Origin: Bradyrhizobium daqingense | Lineage (GTDB): Bacteria > Pseudomonadota > Alphaproteobacteria > Rhizobiales > Xanthobacteraceae | Direction: 5' to 3' | NCBI RefSeq assembly: GCF_021044685.1 | Contig: NZ_CP088014.1 | Location: 1,674,001-1,738,000, forward strand | Length of the DNA stretch: 64,000 nucleotides | Notes under the pieces: model-generated | Seen by the model: the letters and a program-made list of their open reading frames with translations, nothing else | The model's database searches: none | Told to the model about the DNA's origin: nothing | Shown here: positions 54,449-63,507 of the stretch, one piece after another | Numbering within the stretch: the first letter of the stretch is position 1 | Layout of the letters: each line of letters opens with the position of its first letter | Position numbers and translations under genes: made by a program

Positions 54449-55657
54449 TCACTCCCCCGCCTGGAGCTTCCGCGGAAACAGCTCCGCTGCCCCCGTCGCC
54501 ACCAGGCGCGGGCCTTCCGCATCGCTCTTGCTGAAATCGAGTTCTTCTATCCGTCCGGCGCGCTTCTCGATCTTGTCGGCGGAGATCAGGATCTGGCGGA
54601 CGTCCTCGTTCGCGTCGGCAAAGTGCTTCTGCAATTTCAATACGCGGTCGCGCAGGCGGCCGAGGTCGTCGCCGAGCTTGATCACTTCAGTCTGGATCTG
54701 GTCGGCGGCATCGCGCATGCGCGCGTCCTTCATGATCTGCTGCATCACCTGGATCGCGAGCATCAGGAGCGAGGGCGACACCAGCACGACGCGGGCGCGA
54801 TAGGCCTTCTGGATCACGTCGTCGAAGCCGTCATGGATCTCCGCGTAGACCGATTCCGACGGCACGAACATCAGCGCCATCTCCTGGGTCTCGCCGGCGA
54901 CGAGATATTTCTCGGCGATGTCGCTGACATGCTTCATCACGTCGCCGCGCAGGCGCTGCGTGGCGATGCGCTTCTCCTCGTCGGTGCGGGCGTCGTGCAG
55001 CGCCGTCATCGCTTCCAGCGGAAACTTCGCGTCGATGCAGAGCGGGCGCTGGTCCGGTAGGAACACGACGCAGTCGGGCCGCTTGCCGGTCGAGAGCGTG
55101 AACTGGAACTCGTAGGAGCCTTTCGGCAGGCCGTCCTGGACGATCGCCTCCATCCGCGCCTGGCCGAAGGCGCCGCGCGACTGCTTGTTGGCGAGCACGT
55201 CGCGCAAGGTCGTCACCTGCGTGGTGAGGTCGGTGAGGTTCTTGTGCGCGCTGTCGATGATGCCGAGCCGCTCATGCAACGCGCGCAGGCTCTCCATGGT
55301 GTTGCGGGTGGAGTGTTCCATGGACTGGCCGACGCGGTGCGTCACCGAGTCCAGCCGCTCGTTGACCGCGCGCGCCATCTCGGCCTGACGTCCCGCCAAC
55401 GCCTGGGTCATGGCATCGACCCGGCCCGAGGACTCGCTCTGGGCCCGCAGCACCTCGCTGAGGCGCTCCTCGAGCTCGTCAGCCCGGATCGCATGCGCCA
55501 TCGCGAGTTCCGCGCCACGCCGGCCGGAGCGTGCGATCACCACCGCGATCACCACCGCGATCACCACCAGGAGGATGAGAACGAGCGCGCCGAAGCCGAT
55601 TAGCGCGTCGATCGTGCGTACCGGCCAGTCGCCAGCCATGAAAATGATCTCGTTCAT
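54449..55657 (-). CDS. rmuC: DNA recombination protein RmuC
   Basis: A 402-residue protein: one N-terminal membrane helix (LIGFGALVLILLVVIAVVI), a coiled-coil region (about 50-150) and the RmuC domain (about 160-380; PDCVVFLPDQRPLCIDAKFP, YLVAGETQEMALMFVPSE). RmuC limits inversions at short inverted repeats and is nuclease-like. The TM helix is partly built from a threefold VVIA repeat encoded by 12-base tandem units (55533-55568). The start at 55657 has GAAGGG upstream; the extension to 56260 is antisense to def. It is divergent from def. Confidence 0.93.
   Translation of the reverse strand: MNEIIFMAGDWPVRTIDALIGFGALVLILLVVIAVVIAVVIARSGRRGAELAMAHAIRADELEERLSEVLRAQSESSGRVDAMTQALAGRQAEMARAVNERLDSVTHRVGQSMEHSTRNTMESLRALHERLGIIDSAHKNLTDLTTQVTTLRDVLANKQSRGAFGQARMEAIVQDGLPKGSYEFQFTLSTGKRPDCVVFLPDQRPLCIDAKFPLEAMTALHDARTDEEKRIATQRLRGDVMKHVSDIAEKYLVAGETQEMALMFVPSESVYAEIHDGFDDVIQKAYRARVVLVSPSLLMLAIQVMQQIMKDARMRDAADQIQTEVIKLGDDLGRLRDRVLKLQKHFADANEDVRQILISADKIEKRAGRIEELDFSKSDAEGPRLVATGAAELFPRKLQAGE
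55533..55568 (-). repeat. Three tandem 12-base units in rmuC
   Basis: GCGATCACCACC is repeated three times without error, encoding VVIA three times on the minus strand, inside the membrane helix of RmuC. Confidence 0.9.
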
Positions 55658-55761
55658 GCGTGCCCTTCTAGCCGATTCGCACGCGAACGCGAACGAAGAG
55701 GGAACGGCGACCGTTAACGAGCCACTAATTTTTATGGTTAATGAAAGCTGAAGATTTATGG

Positions 55762-55777
55762 TTAGCGAAGGGTTAAC
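55762..55777 (+). promoter_or_regulatory. Possible CtrA-type box before def
   Basis: TTAG, seven bases, TTAAC: one mismatch from TTAA-N7-TTAAC, 52 bases before the def start. Nearby ATGGTTAA (55734-55741) and GTTAACG (55713-55719) add partial sites. The whole 55710-55780 stretch is AT-rich for this genome. Confidence 0.3.
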
Positions 55778-55828
55778 GGAGTTCCTCGCTGGATTGACCG
55801 CATCCGGCGCGCAGCTTAAATCGCGGCC

Positions 55829-56353
55829 ATGGCCCTCAGAGAAATCATCATCCTGCCCGACAAGCAGCTGCGTCTGGTCTCCAAGCCGATCGAGAAGGTC
55901 ACGCCGGAGATCCGCAAGCTTGCCGACGACATGTTCGAGACCATGTACGACGCGCCCGGCATCGGCCTTGCAGCGATCCAGGTCGCGCAGCCGCTGCGGC
56001 TTATCACCATGGACCTCGCCAAGCGCGACGAGGACGGCGAGACCAGGCACCAGCCGCGCGTCTTCATCAACCCGGAGATCATCGCCTCCTCCGAGGAGCT
56101 GTCGGTTTACGAGGAAGGCTGCCTGTCGATCCCCGAATATTACGAGGAGGTCGAGCGTCCCGCGAAGGTGCGCGTGCGTTTCCTCGACCTCGACGGCAAG
56201 GTGCACGAGGAGGACGCCGAGGGCCTCTACGCCACCTGCATCCAGCACGAGATCGACCATCTCAACGGCGTCCTGTTCGTCGACTATCTGTCGAAGCTCA
56301 AGCGCGACCGGGTGATGAAGAAGTTCGAGAAGGCCGCCAAGCGCGCGGGGTAA
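55829..56353 (+). CDS. def: Peptide deformylase
   Basis: A 174-residue metalloenzyme with all three motifs: [16 protein letters not shown] (metal Cys98) and QHEIDHLNG (HExxH). It removes the N-formyl group of nascent proteins at the ribosome exit. The acidic [16 protein letters not shown] segment is typical. It is followed by fmt after a palindromic repeat, and fmt and def act on the same formyl group. AT-rich promoter region with possible CtrA sites upstream; divergent from rmuC. Confidence 0.96.
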   Translation: MALREIIILPDKQLRLVSKPIEKVTPEIRKLADDMFETMYDAPGIGLAAIQVAQPLRLITMDLAKRDEDGETRHQPRVFINPEIIASSEELSVYEEGCLSIPEYYEEVERPAKVRVRFLDLDGKVHEEDAEGLYATCIQHEIDHLNGVLFVDYLSKLKRDRVMKKFEKAAKRAG

Positions 56354-56366
56354 TCAAATCCTCCGC

Positions 56367-56455
56367 CGTCATGCCCGGGCTTGTCCCGGGCATCCACGTT
56401 CTCTAGCGCCGCGGGCAGGAGAACGTGGATGGCCGGGACAAGCCCGGCCATGACG
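56367..56455. repeat. Palindromic repeat, GTCATGCCCGGGCTTGTCCC family, copy 5
   Basis: Arms CGTCATGCCCGGGCTTGTCC and GGACAAGCCCGGCCATGACG. It lies between def and fmt, which are on the same strand and often share a transcript. Confidence 0.85.
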
Positions 56456-56491
56456 AGTAACCTTGCTCGCGTCCGAGGATTGTCTCGCCCC

Positions 56492-57427
56492 ATGCCCCTC
56501 CGCCTGATCTTCATGGGCACGCCCGATTTCTCCGTGCCGACGCTGCTCGAGCTGGTCGCGCATGGCCACGAGATCGTAGCCGTCTACACCCGCGCGCCGA
56601 AGCCGGGCGGGCGGCGCGGCCTGCAATTGCAGCCGACCCCGGTCGAGGACGCCGCGCGAAAGCTCGGCGTTCCCGTGCTGACGCCGAAGACGTTGAAGAC
56701 GCCGGAAGCGCTGGATGAGTTTCGTGCGTTCGATGCCGATGCGGCCGTCGTCGTCGCCTATGGCATGATCCTGCCGCAGGCGATCCTCGATACGCCTCGG
56801 CTCGGCTGCTACAATCTGCACGCTTCGCTCTTGCCGCGCTGGCGTGGCGCCGCGCCCATCAACCGCGCCATCATGGCGGGCGACGCCGAGAGCGGCGTGA
56901 TGGTGATGAAGATGGATGTCGGCTTGGATACCGGCGACGTCGCCATGGCCGAGCGTCTTGCGATCACGGATAATATGACCGCAGCTGACCTGCACGACCG
57001 TCTCTCCCGGTTGGGCGCCGATCTCATGGTGCGTGCGATGGCCGCGCTGGATCGCGGCGGGCTCCAGCTCAAGAAGCAGAGCGAGGAGGGTGTCACCTAC
57101 GCTGCCAAGATCGACAAGGCCGAGGCGCGGATCGACTGGACCAAGCCTGCGCGCGCGGTGCTGCGCCACATCCACGGCCTGTCGCCGTTCCCCGGCGCCT
57201 GGGCGGAGCTTGCAGGCGTCAGCGAGAATGCGCGTGTGAAAATCCTGCGCTGCGAGCTGGCGAAAGGTGCGGGCGCACCGGGCGAAGTGCTCGACGACCA
57301 CCTTACCATCGCCTGCGGCGAGGGCGCCATCCGCATCATCGAGCTGCAGCGCGAAGGCAAAGCCCGCATGCAGGTCGCGGACTTCCTGCACGGCGTGCCG
57401 CTGAAGGCGGGAGCGAAGTTCACGTGA
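56492..57427 (+). CDS. fmt: Methionyl-tRNA formyltransferase
   Basis: A 311-residue enzyme. [15 protein letters not shown] at the N-terminus, the 10-formyl-THF site [16 protein letters not shown] with catalytic Asn and His, and GLDTGDVAM; the C-terminal OB-like domain holds the tRNA contact ([15 protein letters not shown]). It formylates initiator Met-tRNA. The ATG of [11 protein letters not shown] is used; the frame runs back into the repeat. It lies between two palindromic repeats, with truA downstream on the same strand. Confidence 0.96.
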   Translation: MPLRLIFMGTPDFSVPTLLELVAHGHEIVAVYTRAPKPGGRRGLQLQPTPVEDAARKLGVPVLTPKTLKTPEALDEFRAFDADAAVVVAYGMILPQAILDTPRLGCYNLHASLLPRWRGAAPINRAIMAGDAESGVMVMKMDVGLDTGDVAMAERLAITDNMTAADLHDRLSRLGADLMVRAMAALDRGGLQLKKQSEEGVTYAAKIDKAEARIDWTKPARAVLRHIHGLSPFPGAWAELAGVSENARVKILRCELAKGAGAPGEVLDDHLTIACGEGAIRIIELQREGKARMQVADFLHGVPLKAGAKFT

Positions 57428-57431
57428 CACT

Positions 57432-57532
57432 GTCATACCCCGCGAAGGCGGGGTATCCAGTACGCCGAGGCTTCTCGGTCTAACGGATAAGCCTCGGCGT
57501 ACTGGATCGCCCGGTCAAGCCGGGCGATGACA
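57432..57532. repeat. Palindromic repeat, GTCATTCCCCGCGAAAGCGG family, copy 2
   Basis: Starts GTCATACCCCGCGAAGGCGG and ends CCGGTCAAGCCGGGCGATGA, with inner arms AGTACGCCGAGG and CTCGGCGTACT. It lies between fmt and truA. Confidence 0.82.
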
Positions 57533-57546
57533 CCACCCGGATTGAG

Positions 57547-58284
57547 ATGCCCCGCTACAAGCTCACCATCGAATATGACGGCGCGCCGTTCTTCGGCTGG
57601 CAGATCCAGGACACGCTGCCCTCGGTGCAGGGTGCACTGGAAACCGCGGTCAAGGCGATGACCGGCGCCGATCTGCGCGTGCACGGCGCCGGCCGCACCG
57701 ACGCCGGCGTCCATGCGCTCGGCCAGGTCGCGCATGTCGATATCGCAAAACCGTTTCCGCCGGGTCGGTTTCGCGACGGACTCAACGCGCATCTGCGCCC
57801 GCATCCGGTCGCGGTGCTCGAGGCCGAGATCGTTCCCGACACTTTCGAGGCGCGCTTCTCGGCCATCAAGCGCCATTACCGCTACCGCATCGTCAACACC
57901 CGCGCCAATCTCGCCCTCGACGTCGGCCACGCCTGGCGCGTGCCGCGACGGCTCGACAGCGACGCGATGCATGCGGCCGCGCAGCGTCTGCTCGGCAAGC
58001 ACGATTTCACCACGTTCCGCGACACCGAGTGCCAGGCCAAATCGCCGGAGAAGACGCTCGACCAGCTCGATGTTGTGCGCGACGGCCGCGAGATCACGAT
58101 CATCACCTCCGCGCGCTCGTTCCTGCACAGCCAGGTGCGCTCGATGGTGGGCTCGCTGGTCTGGGTCGGCGAGGGCCGCTGGACACCCGACGATCTCTCC
58201 GCCGCTCTCGCCGCCCGCAACCGCGCCGCCTGCGGCATCGTCGCCCCGCCGGAGGGACTGTATCTGGTGAAGGTGGATTATTAG
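57547..58284 (+). CDS. truA: tRNA pseudouridine(38-40) synthase TruA
   Basis: A 245-residue enzyme of normal size. The catalytic motif [11 protein letters not shown] has Asp52; [13 protein letters not shown] and the C-terminal [14 protein letters not shown] are family signatures. It modifies U38-U40 in the anticodon arm of several tRNAs. It starts 14 bases after a palindromic repeat and is convergent with dapE. Confidence 0.96.
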   Translation: MPRYKLTIEYDGAPFFGWQIQDTLPSVQGALETAVKAMTGADLRVHGAGRTDAGVHALGQVAHVDIAKPFPPGRFRDGLNAHLRPHPVAVLEAEIVPDTFEARFSAIKRHYRYRIVNTRANLALDVGHAWRVPRRLDSDAMHAAAQRLLGKHDFTTFRDTECQAKSPEKTLDQLDVVRDGREITIITSARSFLHSQVRSMVGSLVWVGEGRWTPDDLSAALAARNRAACGIVAPPEGLYLVKVDY

Positions 58285-58303
58285 AGCCTGATGCCGCCTC
58301 CCT

Positions 58304-58394
58304 CGTCATGGCCGGGCTCGTCCCGGCCATCCACGATCTTTCTTACCAGCCGGGGCAAAGAACGTGGATGCCCGGGACAAGCCCGGGCATGACG
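58304..58394. repeat. Palindromic repeat, GTCATGCCCGGGCTTGTCCC family, copy 6
   Basis: Arms CGTCATGGCCGGGCTCGTCC and GGACAAGCCCGGGCATGACG, in the orientation opposite to copies 2-5. It lies between the convergent truA and dapE genes. Confidence 0.85.
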
Positions 58395-58418
58395 GCGGAA
58401 TGTTTGGCGATGACGAGG

Positions 58419-59585
58419 CTAAGCAAAATACCGTGCCAAAATCCCCCGATACACCTTGGTCAGCTTTTCCAGATCAGCCACCGGCACGCGCTCGTCGATC
58501 TGGTGCATGGTCTGGCCGACCAGGCCGAACTCGATCACCGGGCAGTAGCTGGAGATGAAGCGCGCGTCCGAGGTGCCGCCCGAGGTCGACAGCTCCGGCT
58601 TGCGGCCGGTCATCTCCTCGATCGCGGCCACTGCGAGATCGGTGAACGGGCCCGGCTTGGTCACGAACACGTTGGAGTTGGAGGGCTCCCAGACGATGCG
58701 GGCCTTGATGCGGTTGCCGCAGGCTTTTGCCAGGCGCGTCTCGACCAGCTCACGCAAGCTCGCTTGCGTGTGGTTGTCGTTGTAGCGGATGTTGAATTTC
58801 GCGCGGGCCTCGCCGGGAATGACGTTGCTCGCCTTGTTGCCGACGTCGACCGAGGTGAATTCGAGGTTGGAGGCCTGGAATTGCGCGCTGCCGTGATCGA
58901 GCGGCTCGTCCGAGATCGCCACGATCAGCCGCGAAATATCCGGCACCGGATTGGAGGCGCGATGCGGATAGGCGACGTGGCCCTGCACGCCCTCGACATA
59001 GAGCGTGCCCGATTGCGAGCCGCGGCGGCCGACCTTGATGGTGTCGCCGAGTGTCTCGACATTGGAAGGCTCGCCCAGCACGCAATGGTCGAACTTCTCG
59101 CCGCGCCCGGCGGCCCATTTCAGCAGCTTGATGGTGCCGTTGATGGAGACGTCTTCCTCGTCGCCGGTGATCAGGAAAGAGATCGAGCCCTTCCCATCGC
59201 TGCGCGGCTTGCCGCCATTGGCGGCGAGATGCTGCAGGACAGCTGCGACCGAGCAGGCGATGCCGCCCTTCATGTCGACCGCGCCGCGGCCATGCAGCAC
59301 GCCGTCCTTCACCTCACCGGAGAACGCACCAACGCTCCAGGCGCTCTCGTCACCCGGCGGCACAACGTCGGTGTGTCCGGCAAAGGTGATGTGCGGGCCC
59401 TCGCTGCCGATCCGCGCATAGAGATTGTCGACGTCGGCGGTGCCTTCCTCGCTGAACGTCACGCGGTGGCAAGTGAAGCCGGCGGCGTTGAGGAGTTCTT
59501 CAAGCACCCCGAGCGCACCGGCATCGGCCGGGGTCACCGAGGGGCAGCGGATCAGGTCACGGGCAATGGAGAGAGCATCGGTCAT
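58419..59585 (-). CDS. dapE: Succinyl-diaminopimelate desuccinylase
   Basis: A 388-residue M20 metallo-hydrolase. Metal ligands lie in [22 protein letters not shown] and [13 protein letters not shown], and the dimerisation domain has [10 protein letters not shown]. The C-terminal [10 protein letters not shown] and [10 protein letters not shown] are DapE signatures. It makes LL-diaminopimelate for lysine and peptidoglycan. Its ATG overlaps the DUF805 gene stop by 4 bases, and dapD lies just upstream, so dapD, the DUF805 gene and dapE are likely one operon. Confidence 0.95.
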   Translation of the reverse strand: MTDALSIARDLIRCPSVTPADAGALGVLEELLNAAGFTCHRVTFSEEGTADVDNLYARIGSEGPHITFAGHTDVVPPGDESAWSVGAFSGEVKDGVLHGRGAVDMKGGIACSVAAVLQHLAANGGKPRSDGKGSISFLITGDEEDVSINGTIKLLKWAAGRGEKFDHCVLGEPSNVETLGDTIKVGRRGSQSGTLYVEGVQGHVAYPHRASNPVPDISRLIVAISDEPLDHGSAQFQASNLEFTSVDVGNKASNVIPGEARAKFNIRYNDNHTQASLRELVETRLAKACGNRIKARIVWEPSNSNVFVTKPGPFTDLAVAAIEEMTGRKPELSTSGGTSDARFISSYCPVIEFGLVGQTMHQIDERVPVADLEKLTKVYRGILARYFA

Positions 59586-60232
59586 GCGCTCCGCTTAACA
59601 TGCATGCCGCCGGGTGGGCTAGCACGGGGCGGAACAAATTCGATCTCGCGGCTCTGGTCCCAGACTTTTGCGGAGGTCGCGCTGGGCGCGGCGGTATCCT
59701 CGATCCGAGCCAGGGGGGCGGGGCCGAACCGGTTGTCGCCGACGCTGCCCGGTACGCAGAACATCTCGACGAGACCCCACAGCCAAAGCATCCCAGCGCC
59801 GAGGTGGACCGGAAGCATCCAGTGCGAGTCAGGCACCAAGTCCGAAAACTGATTGAACAGACCTGGCACGAGGAAGAACGGGACGAGCCACCATCCACTC
59901 TTGTCGCGATCGTGCAGCCGCTTGATCGCTGTCGCGAGAAAGATCCAGAGGAACAGCGCCGTGCCGAATGTCCTCAGGATCAGGGGTCCGCGGTCGGCAG
60001 ACGTCAACGCGGGGTAGACCCGGTGGTCCAGCAGCTTGAATAGGTCGCCGAGGCCGAAATCGAAATCGAGCTTGAGCGAGAGCTGCAACGATCCGTCGGC
60101 ATTGGACAGATGGATGATCTGACCGATCACGTCCAGCAAGGTCGTGAGCAGCGCAACGATCAGCAGCGCCTGCCACAGCAAGGCGCGGCCCATGCGGCCG
60201 TCGAAGCGGAAGAGGTACCAGGTCCAGTCCAT
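59582..60232 (-). CDS. DUF805 membrane protein
   Basis: A 216-residue inner-membrane protein with four hydrophobic segments. It opens with the DUF805 signature [16 protein letters not shown], and [22 protein letters not shown] follows. The central loop (about 45-80) is acidic and the C-terminal 45 residues are cytosolic or periplasmic low complexity. The function is unknown. GGAG lies 9 bases before the ATG at 60232. It is translationally coupled to dapE; an inverted repeat (60301-60371) separates it from dapD. Confidence 0.85.
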   Translation of the reverse strand: MDWTWYLFRFDGRMGRALLWQALLIVALLTTLLDVIGQIIHLSNADGSLQLSLKLDFDFGLGDLFKLLDHRVYPALTSADRGPLILRTFGTALFLWIFLATAIKRLHDRDKSGWWLVPFFLVPGLFNQFSDLVPDSHWMLPVHLGAGMLWLWGLVEMFCVPGSVGDNRFGPAPLARIEDTAAPSATSAKVWDQSREIEFVPPRASPPGGMHVKRSA

Positions 60233-60300
60233 GCGAGAGGCTCCGGGCAGGCGGCGCCGCCCGAAAATTGGTCGCGATGGAGCGAGGGTGGGTTCGATGA

Positions 60301-60371
60301 GGCGAATGGTGAATAGCGAATGGCGAGTAGGGCCCAGGCCCCATTCGCCACTGGCCATTCGCTATTCGCCT
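60301..60371. repeat. Inverted repeat, GCGAATGGTGAATAGCGAAT family
   Basis: Arms GGCGAATGGTGAATAGCGAA and GGCCATTCGCTATTCGCC, with inner GCGAGTAGGGCCC and GGCCCCATTCGC. It lies in the dapD-DUF805 gap. Confidence 0.8.
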
Positions 60372-60375
60372 GACA

Positions 60376-61221
60376 TCAATCCCGCAGCAGCTCGTTGATG
60401 CTGGTCTTGGAGCGCGTGCGCTCGTCGACGCGCTTGACGATGACAGCGCAGGCCGTGCTCGGGCCGATCTGCCCGTTCTTCATCGGCTTGCCGGGCAGCG
60501 CGCCCGGCACCACCACCGAATATTCGGGGACTTCGCCCATGAAGACCTCGCCGGTCTCGCGGTCGACGATCTTGGTCGAGGCGCCCAGGAACACGCCCAT
60601 CGCCAGCACCGCGCCCTTGCGCACGATCACGCCCTCGGCGACCTCGCTGCGCGCGCCGATGAAGCAATCGTCCTCGATGATCACGGGCTCGGCCTGCAGC
60701 GGCTCGAGCACGCCGCCGATGCCGGCGCCGCCGGAGATGTGCACGCGCTTGCCGATCTGGGCGCAGGAACCGACGGTGGCCCAGGTGTCGACCATGGTGC
60801 TCTCATCGACATAGGCGCCGAGATTGACGAAGGACGGCATCAGCACGACGTTCTTGGCGATGAAGGCCGAACGGCGGACGACCGCGCCCGGCACGGCGCG
60901 AAAGCCGGCGTCGCGAAAGCGGTTCTCGCCCCAGCCTTCGAACTTCGAGGGCACCTTGTCCCACCAATTCGCCTTGCCCGGACCGCCGGGAATGACGTCC
61001 ATGTCGTTGAGGCGGAACGACAGCAGCACGGCCTTCTTCAGCCATTGATTGACCTTCCACTTGCCGTCGGCCCCGCGTTCGGCCACGCGCGCCTCGCCCT
61101 TGTCCAAGGTCTCCAGCGCTTGGTCCACGGCCTCGCGCACCTCGCCCTTGGTCGAAATCGAGATGCCGTCACGCGCGTCGAAGGCGCTGTTGATGGTGGA
61201 TTCGAGGGCTGCAAGGGACAT
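60376..61221 (-). CDS. dapD: Tetrahydrodipicolinate N-succinyltransferase
   Basis: A 281-residue enzyme of normal length. N-terminal helical domain (about 1-100), then the left-handed beta helix of hexapeptide repeats (about 105-250) with [40 protein letters not shown] and [22 protein letters not shown] turns. It succinylates tetrahydrodipicolinate in lysine and diaminopimelate synthesis. First gene of the dapD-DUF805-dapE run; a repeat lies upstream. Confidence 0.96.
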   Translation of the reverse strand: MSLAALESTINSAFDARDGISISTKGEVREAVDQALETLDKGEARVAERGADGKWKVNQWLKKAVLLSFRLNDMDVIPGGPGKANWWDKVPSKFEGWGENRFRDAGFRAVPGAVVRRSAFIAKNVVLMPSFVNLGAYVDESTMVDTWATVGSCAQIGKRVHISGGAGIGGVLEPLQAEPVIIEDDCFIGARSEVAEGVIVRKGAVLAMGVFLGASTKIVDRETGEVFMGEVPEYSVVVPGALPGKPMKNGQIGPSTACAVIVKRVDERTRSKTSINELLRD

Positions 61222-61305
61222 CGGGATTTCCTCAGGGACAGACAGGAATTTGTGGTGAATTGGAGCGCTTTTTCGGGATTTGGGCGGACGGAGTCAAGGC
61301 ATACT

Positions 61306-61440
61306 CGGTCGTCGTCCCGGGCGCGGGACCCATAGCCACAGACAGCCGTTTGGTGAGGACTCGGGGTTATCGATCTCGCGCCACGACCACTCCCTGTGGT
61401 TATGGGTCCCGGGCTCGCTTCGCGCCCCGGGACGACGACG
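61306..61440. repeat. Repeat, TCGTCGTCCCGGACAAGCGG family, copy 2
   Basis: Begins CGGTCGTCGTCCCGGGCGCG, contains CCACGACCACTCCCTGTGGT and ends GCGCCCCGGGACGACGACG. It lies between dapD and the HAD gene stop. Confidence 0.75.
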
Positions 61441-61441
61441 G

Positions 61442-62133
61442 TTACTTCGGCGACAACTGACCCAAAAACCCTGTCAGATCATCCGTGACGTGGTCGACAT
61501 GAGCGGCATCCCGGCCCTCCAGTTCCCAATCCTCGCGCACCACCTCCTTGGTGCCGTCGGGCACCACCAGCACCGTGGTCATGCCGAGTGCGTGCGGGAC
61601 GGTGAGGTTGCGGGCGAGATCCTCGAACATGGCGGCGCGGGTCGGATCGACCGCATGGTCGCTCAGGAATTTCCGGTAGGTCTGCTCCGCCGGCTTGGGC
61701 TCGAACCCGGCGGCGATGATGTCGAACACGCCGTCGAAGTGTGAGGCGAAGCCGAGCCGCGCCAGCACGGCATCGACATGATCGACCGAGCCGTTGGTCA
61801 GGATCAGCTTTCGCCCCGGCAGCTTTGCGATGGCTTGCCGAGCTGCGGGTTCGGCTCCAGCGGCGAATGGTCGATCTTGTGCACATAGGCGAGGTAGTCG
61901 TCGGCAGAGACGCCGTGCAGGGTCATCATGCCGCGCATGGTGGTGCCGAAGCGCTGGTAATAATCCTTCTGGATCTTGCGCGCTTCCTCCGGCGTGACGT
62001 TCAGCCAGTTGCAGACGAACTCCCCGATCCGCGCATCCACCTGTTGCCACAGATTGACGTGATGCGGATAGAGCGTGTTGTCGAGATCGAACACCCAGGT
62101 GTCGACGTGAGTGAAGCTGCGGGGAGATTTCAT
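61442..62133 (-). pseudogene. HAD-type pyrimidine 5'-nucleotidase, frameshifted
   Basis: Two frames together make one HAD protein of about 230 residues. The N-terminal frame (62133 down to about 61840) has the catalytic VFDLDNTLYPH (Asp16, Asp18) and a helical cap (DYYQRFGTTMRGMM, YLAYVHKIDHSPLEPNP). The C-terminal frame (about 61840 to 61442) has KLILTNGSVDHVDAVLARLG, then FEPKPAEQTYRK and FEDLARNLTVP. The total is 692 bases, one short of a multiple of three, so a single base appears lost near 61835-61841. It is either a fresh pseudogene or a sequencing error. The family is phosphatase for pyrimidine nucleotides, and its place between argB and dapD is usual. Confidence 0.85.
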
Positions 62134-62150
62134 ATCGACATTCTCAGCTC

Positions 62151-62286
62151 GTCGTCCCGGGGCGCGCGAAGCGCGAGCCCGGGACCAATAACCCCAGGAA
62201 GGAATTTGGCGAAGATTCGGGATGACCAGCTTCGCGCCACAACCACTCCCTGGGGTCATGGGTCCCCGCCTTCGCGGGGACGACAG
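62151..62286. repeat. Repeat, TCGTCGTCCCGGACAAGCGG family, copy 3
   Basis: Begins GTCGTCCCGGGGCGCGCGAA, contains ACCAATAACCCCAGGAAGGA and ends GCCTTCGCGGGGACGACAG. It lies between the HAD and DUF1036 genes. Confidence 0.75.
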
Positions 62287-62326
62287 GGGAGTTTGTAGAC
62301 GCTTGCGTGCTGATCATGACCACCCC

Positions 62327-63313
62327 TCACGGCACCGCAAAGCGCAGCGTCTTGCCGCCGCTCGACATATCCACCGCGCCGAATCCCGTCGCGGCGAAGC
62401 CGCGGGCGCCGCAATCGGTCTGCTCGCTGGTCTCGAACTTGGTCTCGCGCGTGCAGAGCTGCTTGTCGCCGCCCCAGTTCAGCGGCCGGTCCTTCAGCTT
62501 GACGACGCGGTTGTCGGCATCGACCGCTTCGGCGAAGCTGAAGATCTGTTTGGGCTGGCCTGACACATCAGGGTGCAGGCACGTCTTGGGATCGATGCGA
62601 TACCAGCCGCGGCTCGTCACCGACTTGCCGTCGTCGGTCGCGACCGCCGCCATCACCTTGTGCGGCGTGTCGTTGCACCAGGTGAGGCCGCTCGCCGACG
62701 GCGTCTGCACCGCGTCGACCATGGTCTTGAAGAAGGTTTGCGACGACACGGTGTCGGACGCGAGGCCACGGCTCTTCAGAAAGGCGGTGAGCGCGGCTTG
62801 CGTTTTCGGCCCGTCGACACCGTCGATCGCGCCGACGTCGTAGCCCGCGATCACCAGCAGCCGCTGGATTCCGGCGAGGCGCGCCTGCTCGTCGTCATAT
62901 TCGGAATCCTCGGCGAGATAGGCAATGAGGTTGCCGTCCGCGGCTTGCGTCGGCGTCACCTGCGTGAAGGCGGCCTGGACCTGGCCGCTGCGGCACTGCC
63001 GTGCCGCCGCGATGACGAAATTGTCCTGCGCCACGCACAGCATGTCGCGGCCGTTCTGCGGGATCGGGGAGGCGCCATAGACGCCGAGGGCGCGGGCGTT
63101 GAGCAGGATGCGGTCGGCCGTCAGCGTGCCCTGCACCACCACGCGGCAGGTCGCAGGATCGATCCTGAACCAGCCGCGCGTCGCGGTCGCCGCCTTGTCG
63201 TCGATGCCGATCGCGGCCTCGACGACATAGGACATGCGGTTGCAGATCTTGAGATCGGCGATCGCAGGCGCGGAGGAGAAGAAGAACGAGACGGCTGCGG
63301 CGGGCAGCGTCAT
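62327..63313 (-). CDS. Secreted protein with two DUF1036 domains and a PG-binding-like helix bundle
   Basis: A 328-residue protein. A hydrophobic leader (PAAAVSFFFSSAPAIA) is followed by a DUF1036 domain (about 18-110; LKICNRMSYVVEAAIG, RGWFRIDPATCRVV), a peptidoglycan-binding-like segment (about 160-210; IQRLLVIAGYDVGAIDGVDG, PKTQAAL) and a second DUF1036-like domain (about 220-320; TWCNDTPHKVMAAVA, RGWYRIDPKTCLHP). The function is unknown; export and the PG-binding segment point to the cell envelope. The ATG at 63313 leaves a leader with no basic residues; the frame runs back into a repeat, so the true start may lie upstream and may have been altered. Confidence 0.78.
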   Translation of the reverse strand: MTLPAAAVSFFFSSAPAIADLKICNRMSYVVEAAIGIDDKAATATRGWFRIDPATCRVVVQGTLTADRILLNARALGVYGASPIPQNGRDMLCVAQDNFVIAAARQCRSGQVQAAFTQVTPTQAADGNLIAYLAEDSEYDDEQARLAGIQRLLVIAGYDVGAIDGVDGPKTQAALTAFLKSRGLASDTVSSQTFFKTMVDAVQTPSASGLTWCNDTPHKVMAAVATDDGKSVTSRGWYRIDPKTCLHPDVSGQPKQIFSFAEAVDADNRVVKLKDRPLNWGGDKQLCTRETKFETSEQTDCGARGFAATGFGAVDMSSGGKTLRFAVP

Positions 63314-63360
63314 CAGGAAGCGGGCGAGGGGGGAGCGGCGGGGGCGCTGAACTCTCCGCT

Positions 63361-63482
63361 CGTCATGGCCGGGCTTGACCCGGCCATCCACGTCTGGGCC
63401 GCGAGAAAGATCGTGGATGGCCGGGCCTTCGCCGCGCCGAAGCGGCTTCGGCCGCGCAGGCGGGACAGGCCCGGCCATGACG
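63361..63482. repeat. Palindromic repeat, GTCATGCCCGGGCTTGTCCC family, enlarged copy 7
   Basis: Arms CGTCATGGCCGGGCTTGACC and GACAGGCCCGGCCATGACG. The right arm is split by a 45-base module (63424-63468) that also occurs alone at 9264-9311. It lies between the DUF1036 gene and argB. Confidence 0.8.
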
Positions 63483-63507
63483 TTCTTTCGTCGAGGCGCC
63501 CAGCTCA

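Noticed and set aside
55658..56260. N-terminal extension of RmuC
   Set aside because: It is antisense to def, which has all three deformylase motifs.
61804..62050. Programmed frameshift in the HAD gene
   Set aside because: No slippery sequence or downstream structure seen at the break; a one-base loss or error is simpler.
36662..63482. Dispersed GTCATGCCCGGG repeats as a CRISPR array
   Set aside because: Copies are kilobases apart, are inverted repeats with variable loops, and no cas genes are present.
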